In this document: one piece after another, positions 6,674 through 8,187 of the stretch
Layout of the letters: each line of letters begins with the position of its first letter
Position numbering within the stretch: the first letter of the stretch is position 1
Source of the DNA: Pseudomonadota bacterium
GTDB taxonomy: Bacteria > Desulfobacterota > Desulfobulbia > Desulfobulbales > DAOVYS01
Direction: 5' to 3'
Assembly: GCA_030635485.1 (NCBI GenBank)
Contig: DAOVYS010000113.1
Location: 1-8,187 of the forward strand
Length of the DNA stretch: 8,187 nucleotides
Translations under genes and position numbers: made by a program
Notes under the pieces: generated by a model
What the model saw: the letters and a program-made list of their open reading frames with translations, nothing else
Told to the model about the DNA's origin: nothing
The model's database searches: none

Positions 6674-6731
6674 CAAATTTACCTTAAAGTTTGATGCCAG
6701 GTAAACAGTTCATGCCGCCGTGATGATCTGT

Positions 6732-6756
6732 TTGGAATTTCCTCCCCTCCTTCCAA
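6732..6756. other. Inverted repeat in the leader of the sensor gene
   Basis: TTGGAA (6732-6737) and TTCCAA (6751-6756) flank a 13-nt pyrimidine-rich loop containing two CCTCC stretches. The CTCC at 6747-6750 could alternatively pair with the GGAG ribosome binding site at 6761-6764, giving two mutually exclusive structures. This is short and may be chance. Confidence 0.3.
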
Positions 6757-6772
6757 TGACGGAGCATATCAA

Positions 6773-8187
6773 ATGTTCAATTTCATCGATTTCATAAAAA
6801 GGTGTTTGAGCGTTAAGATCCTTCTTGCCCTGACTATCGGCGTTGCCATAGTAATGGGAGCGATTATCTATCTCCAGGGAGCACAGATCAGGGAAAGAAT
6901 GAAGAGTTATGGAAGGGAATTAAAATTTGTAATATATGCGGGCATAGAACATCCCATGGCTGTCGGAGACAAGGAAACCGTGCAAAGACAGATTTCAGAT
7001 ATAAAAAAAATATTAAAAGACGCGGAAATAATAGTATGTGATTTTGACCAGAGGATAACGTTTGCCACTGATAAAACCATGATTAGCAAAAAGGTGTCTG
7101 AATTTATTCATGACAAGGAGACATTATCAGCATTAAATGAGCTGTTGGAGACGGGACATCCCCAATATGAAAAATATTTTGAAGAGGATATAGATGGCAA
7201 GAAATATCTGATGACAGTCCATAGGATGCGCAATAAAAAACAATGCTATCACTGTCACGGCGCCTCAAAGGAGATGCTGGGGGGGTTGATTGTAAAACAA
7301 TCGACCGATGAAACCTATGCCGCAATAGCCTCTTTAAGAAAAAAAACCATCTTATTAAGCGTCATTGCCATAATTGTCATAATCAGCATAATTTATCTCC
7401 TGCTCTCCCGGTTTGTAATAAAACCTGTAAATGAAATGGCCGGAAAGGCTGAAAAGCTTGCCAGAGGAGACATGTCCGTCTCCGTGGAGGTCAAGACCAA
7501 AGACTCCATAGGCATACTTGGGAATTCATTTAATTATATGGTTGAAAGCATCAAGGCCCAAATAGAATATGCCAACAGCCTGAAAGAGGCTATTGTTGAT
7601 CCGCTTTTCATGGTGGATACAAATAGGGTGATAACTTATATGAATGAAGCCTGCGTTCAACTTACAGGCTACAGTAAAAAAGAAGCTGAGGGGAAATTAA
7701 CCTGCCAGGATATATTTAAAGGACGAGTATGTGGAAACTCCTGTCCGGTTATTGAATTATATTCAGTAACCGGAGAAGCGCTGGAAAGAATCAGAACGAC
7801 GGTAACCGACAAACAAGGCAGACAAATTCCCATTATGGCAAGCGCCAGTGCCTTAAAAGACGCTTACGGCAAGGTTATCGGCACAGTCGAGGTCTGCAAG
7901 GACATTACGGATTTGCTTGAAGCTGAAAGACTGAGATATATCAAGAAGATAGCCAAAAGTGAAGAAGAACTCAGAAAATACCTTGAACAAAGGGTGGAAA
8001 ATCTTTTGGGCATCCTTGCTTTGGTCTCAAAAGGAGACCTGAAGGTCAGGGCCGAGGTCTTGAAGAAAAACGATATCATGGACGAGATTGCTCAACACAC
8101 CAATCTCATCCTCGATAATTTAGAAAAATTATACGCCAAAAGATCCTCATTCAGCAAGGATCTGGAGGTGGAAGTGGCCAGGCGGAC
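6773..8187 (+). CDS. Membrane sensor protein with periplasmic c-type haem motif, HAMP and PAS domains (3' truncated)
   Basis: At least 471 residues, open at the right edge, so the output domain (histidine kinase or methyl-accepting chemotaxis type) is unseen. After a short basic N-terminus, TM1 spans about 14-35. An extracytoplasmic region of about 155 residues follows, starting with the motif HPM (60-62) and ending with CYHCH (158-162), a CxxCH c-type haem attachment site, then LGGLIVKQS. TM2 is about 193-212, then HAMP (about 213-265) and a PAS domain (about 268-385) with cysteines at 311, 320 and 324 (C-x8-C-G-N-S-C-P). A charged helix leads to a second HAMP-like segment (about 411-453, with KGDLKVRAEV and DEIAQH). 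GGAG at 6761-6764, 8 nt before ATG 6773, supports the start. Haem-containing periplasmic sensors of this plan are known in Geobacter and relatives. The gene seems more AT-rich, with many ATA codons, than its neighbours. Confidence 0.85.
   Translation, partial: MFNFIDFIKRCLSVKILLALTIGVAIVMGAIIYLQGAQIRERMKSYGRELKFVIYAGIEHPMAVGDKETVQRQISDIKKILKDAEIIVCDFDQRITFATDKTMISKKVSEFIHDKETLSALNELLETGHPQYEKYFEEDIDGKKYLMTVHRMRNKKQCYHCHGASKEMLGGLIVKQSTDETYAAIASLRKKTILLSVIAIIVIISIIYLLLSRFVIKPVNEMAGKAEKLARGDMSVSVEVKTKDSIGILGNSFNYMVESIKAQIEYANSLKEAIVDPLFMVDTNRVITYMNEACVQLTGYSKKEAEGKLTCQDIFKGRVCGNSCPVIELYSVTGEALERIRTTVTDKQGRQIPIMASASALKDAYGKVIGTVEVCKDITDLLEAERLRYIKKIAKSEEELRKYLEQRVENLLGILALVSKGDLKVRAEVLKKNDIMDEIAQHTNLILDNLEKLYAKRSSFSKDLEVEVARR

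Larger units (their letters stand above)
6516..6711. repeat. Cluster of degenerate palindromic repeats (REP/BIME- or MITE-like)
   Basis: The non-coding gap 6513-6772 is dominated by imperfect copies of one motif. Direct copies are TGTAACCGTTCACCAG (6518-6533) and TGTAAGCGTTTACCAG (6562-6577), matching at 14 of 16 positions. An inverted copy is at 6618-6632 (13 of 15 against the second). A partial direct copy with GGTTTACCA is at 6636-6644, and an inverted copy with CAGGTAAACAG at 6698-6708. Paired copies form hairpins: 6528-6561 (CACC, bulged A, GGGG against CCCCGGTG) and the long one at 6563-6632. This resembles extragenic palindromic elements or a small non-autonomous element. No transposase is present here, so family and mobility are unproved. 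Confidence 0.6.

Noticed and set aside
6518..6711. CRISPR-like array
   Set aside because: Repeats are short, degenerate, unevenly spaced and in mixed orientation, with no uniform spacers and no cas genes.
7864..8079. 71-codon - strand frame near the right edge
   Set aside because: Antisense to the sensor gene, which has continuous PAS and HAMP-like coding in the + strand.

Overview
The window looks like chromosomal DNA from an anaerobic, respiring bacterium, most likely of the Desulfobacterota/deltaproteobacterial type (for example a sulfur-, sulfate- or metal-reducing lineage). This is an inference from gene content: a molybdopterin oxidoreductase resembling thiosulfate/polysulfide reductases, a rubredoxin beside a thioredoxin reductase, and a membrane sensor with a periplasmic CxxCH haem-binding motif. 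All recognisable genes lie on the + strand. No rRNA, tRNA, CRISPR array or transposase gene was found.

Layout. 1-1480 is the C-terminal part of a molybdopterin oxidoreductase whose N-terminus (Fe-S and Mo-ligand region) lies outside the window. It is followed after 33 nt by a 93-residue stand-alone Smr-domain protein (1514-1795). A 235-nt leader separates these from a tight three-gene cluster for the oxidative pentose phosphate pathway: gnd (2031-2936), zwf (2946-4526) and pgl (4531-5289), with gaps of 9 and 4 nt. Together these convert glucose-6-phosphate through 6-phosphogluconolactone and 6-phosphogluconate to ribulose-5-phosphate, giving reducing equivalents. A 118-nt gap with a hairpin over the pgl stop leads to a redox pair, trxB (5408-6334) and a 51-residue rubredoxin (6357-6512), both with a full AAGGAGGT ribosome binding site. 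The pentose phosphate enzymes could supply NADPH to TrxB, so the neighbourhood is coherent as a reductant-supply and thiol/iron-redox module.

From about 6516 to 6711 is a non-coding cluster of degenerate copies of a roughly 15-nt motif (core GTTTACCAG) in both orientations, forming a strong long hairpin (6563-6632) and containing a good sigma70-type promoter (6646-6673). That promoter probably drives the last gene (6773 to the window end), a two-TM sensor with periplasmic c-type haem motif, HAMP, PAS with a cysteine cluster, and a second HAMP-like segment; its output domain is cut off by the window edge.

Nothing here is clearly a new system. The most interesting items are the palindromic repeat cluster with its embedded promoter, the haem/cysteine sensor, and small departures from consensus in the pentose phosphate enzymes and rubredoxin.
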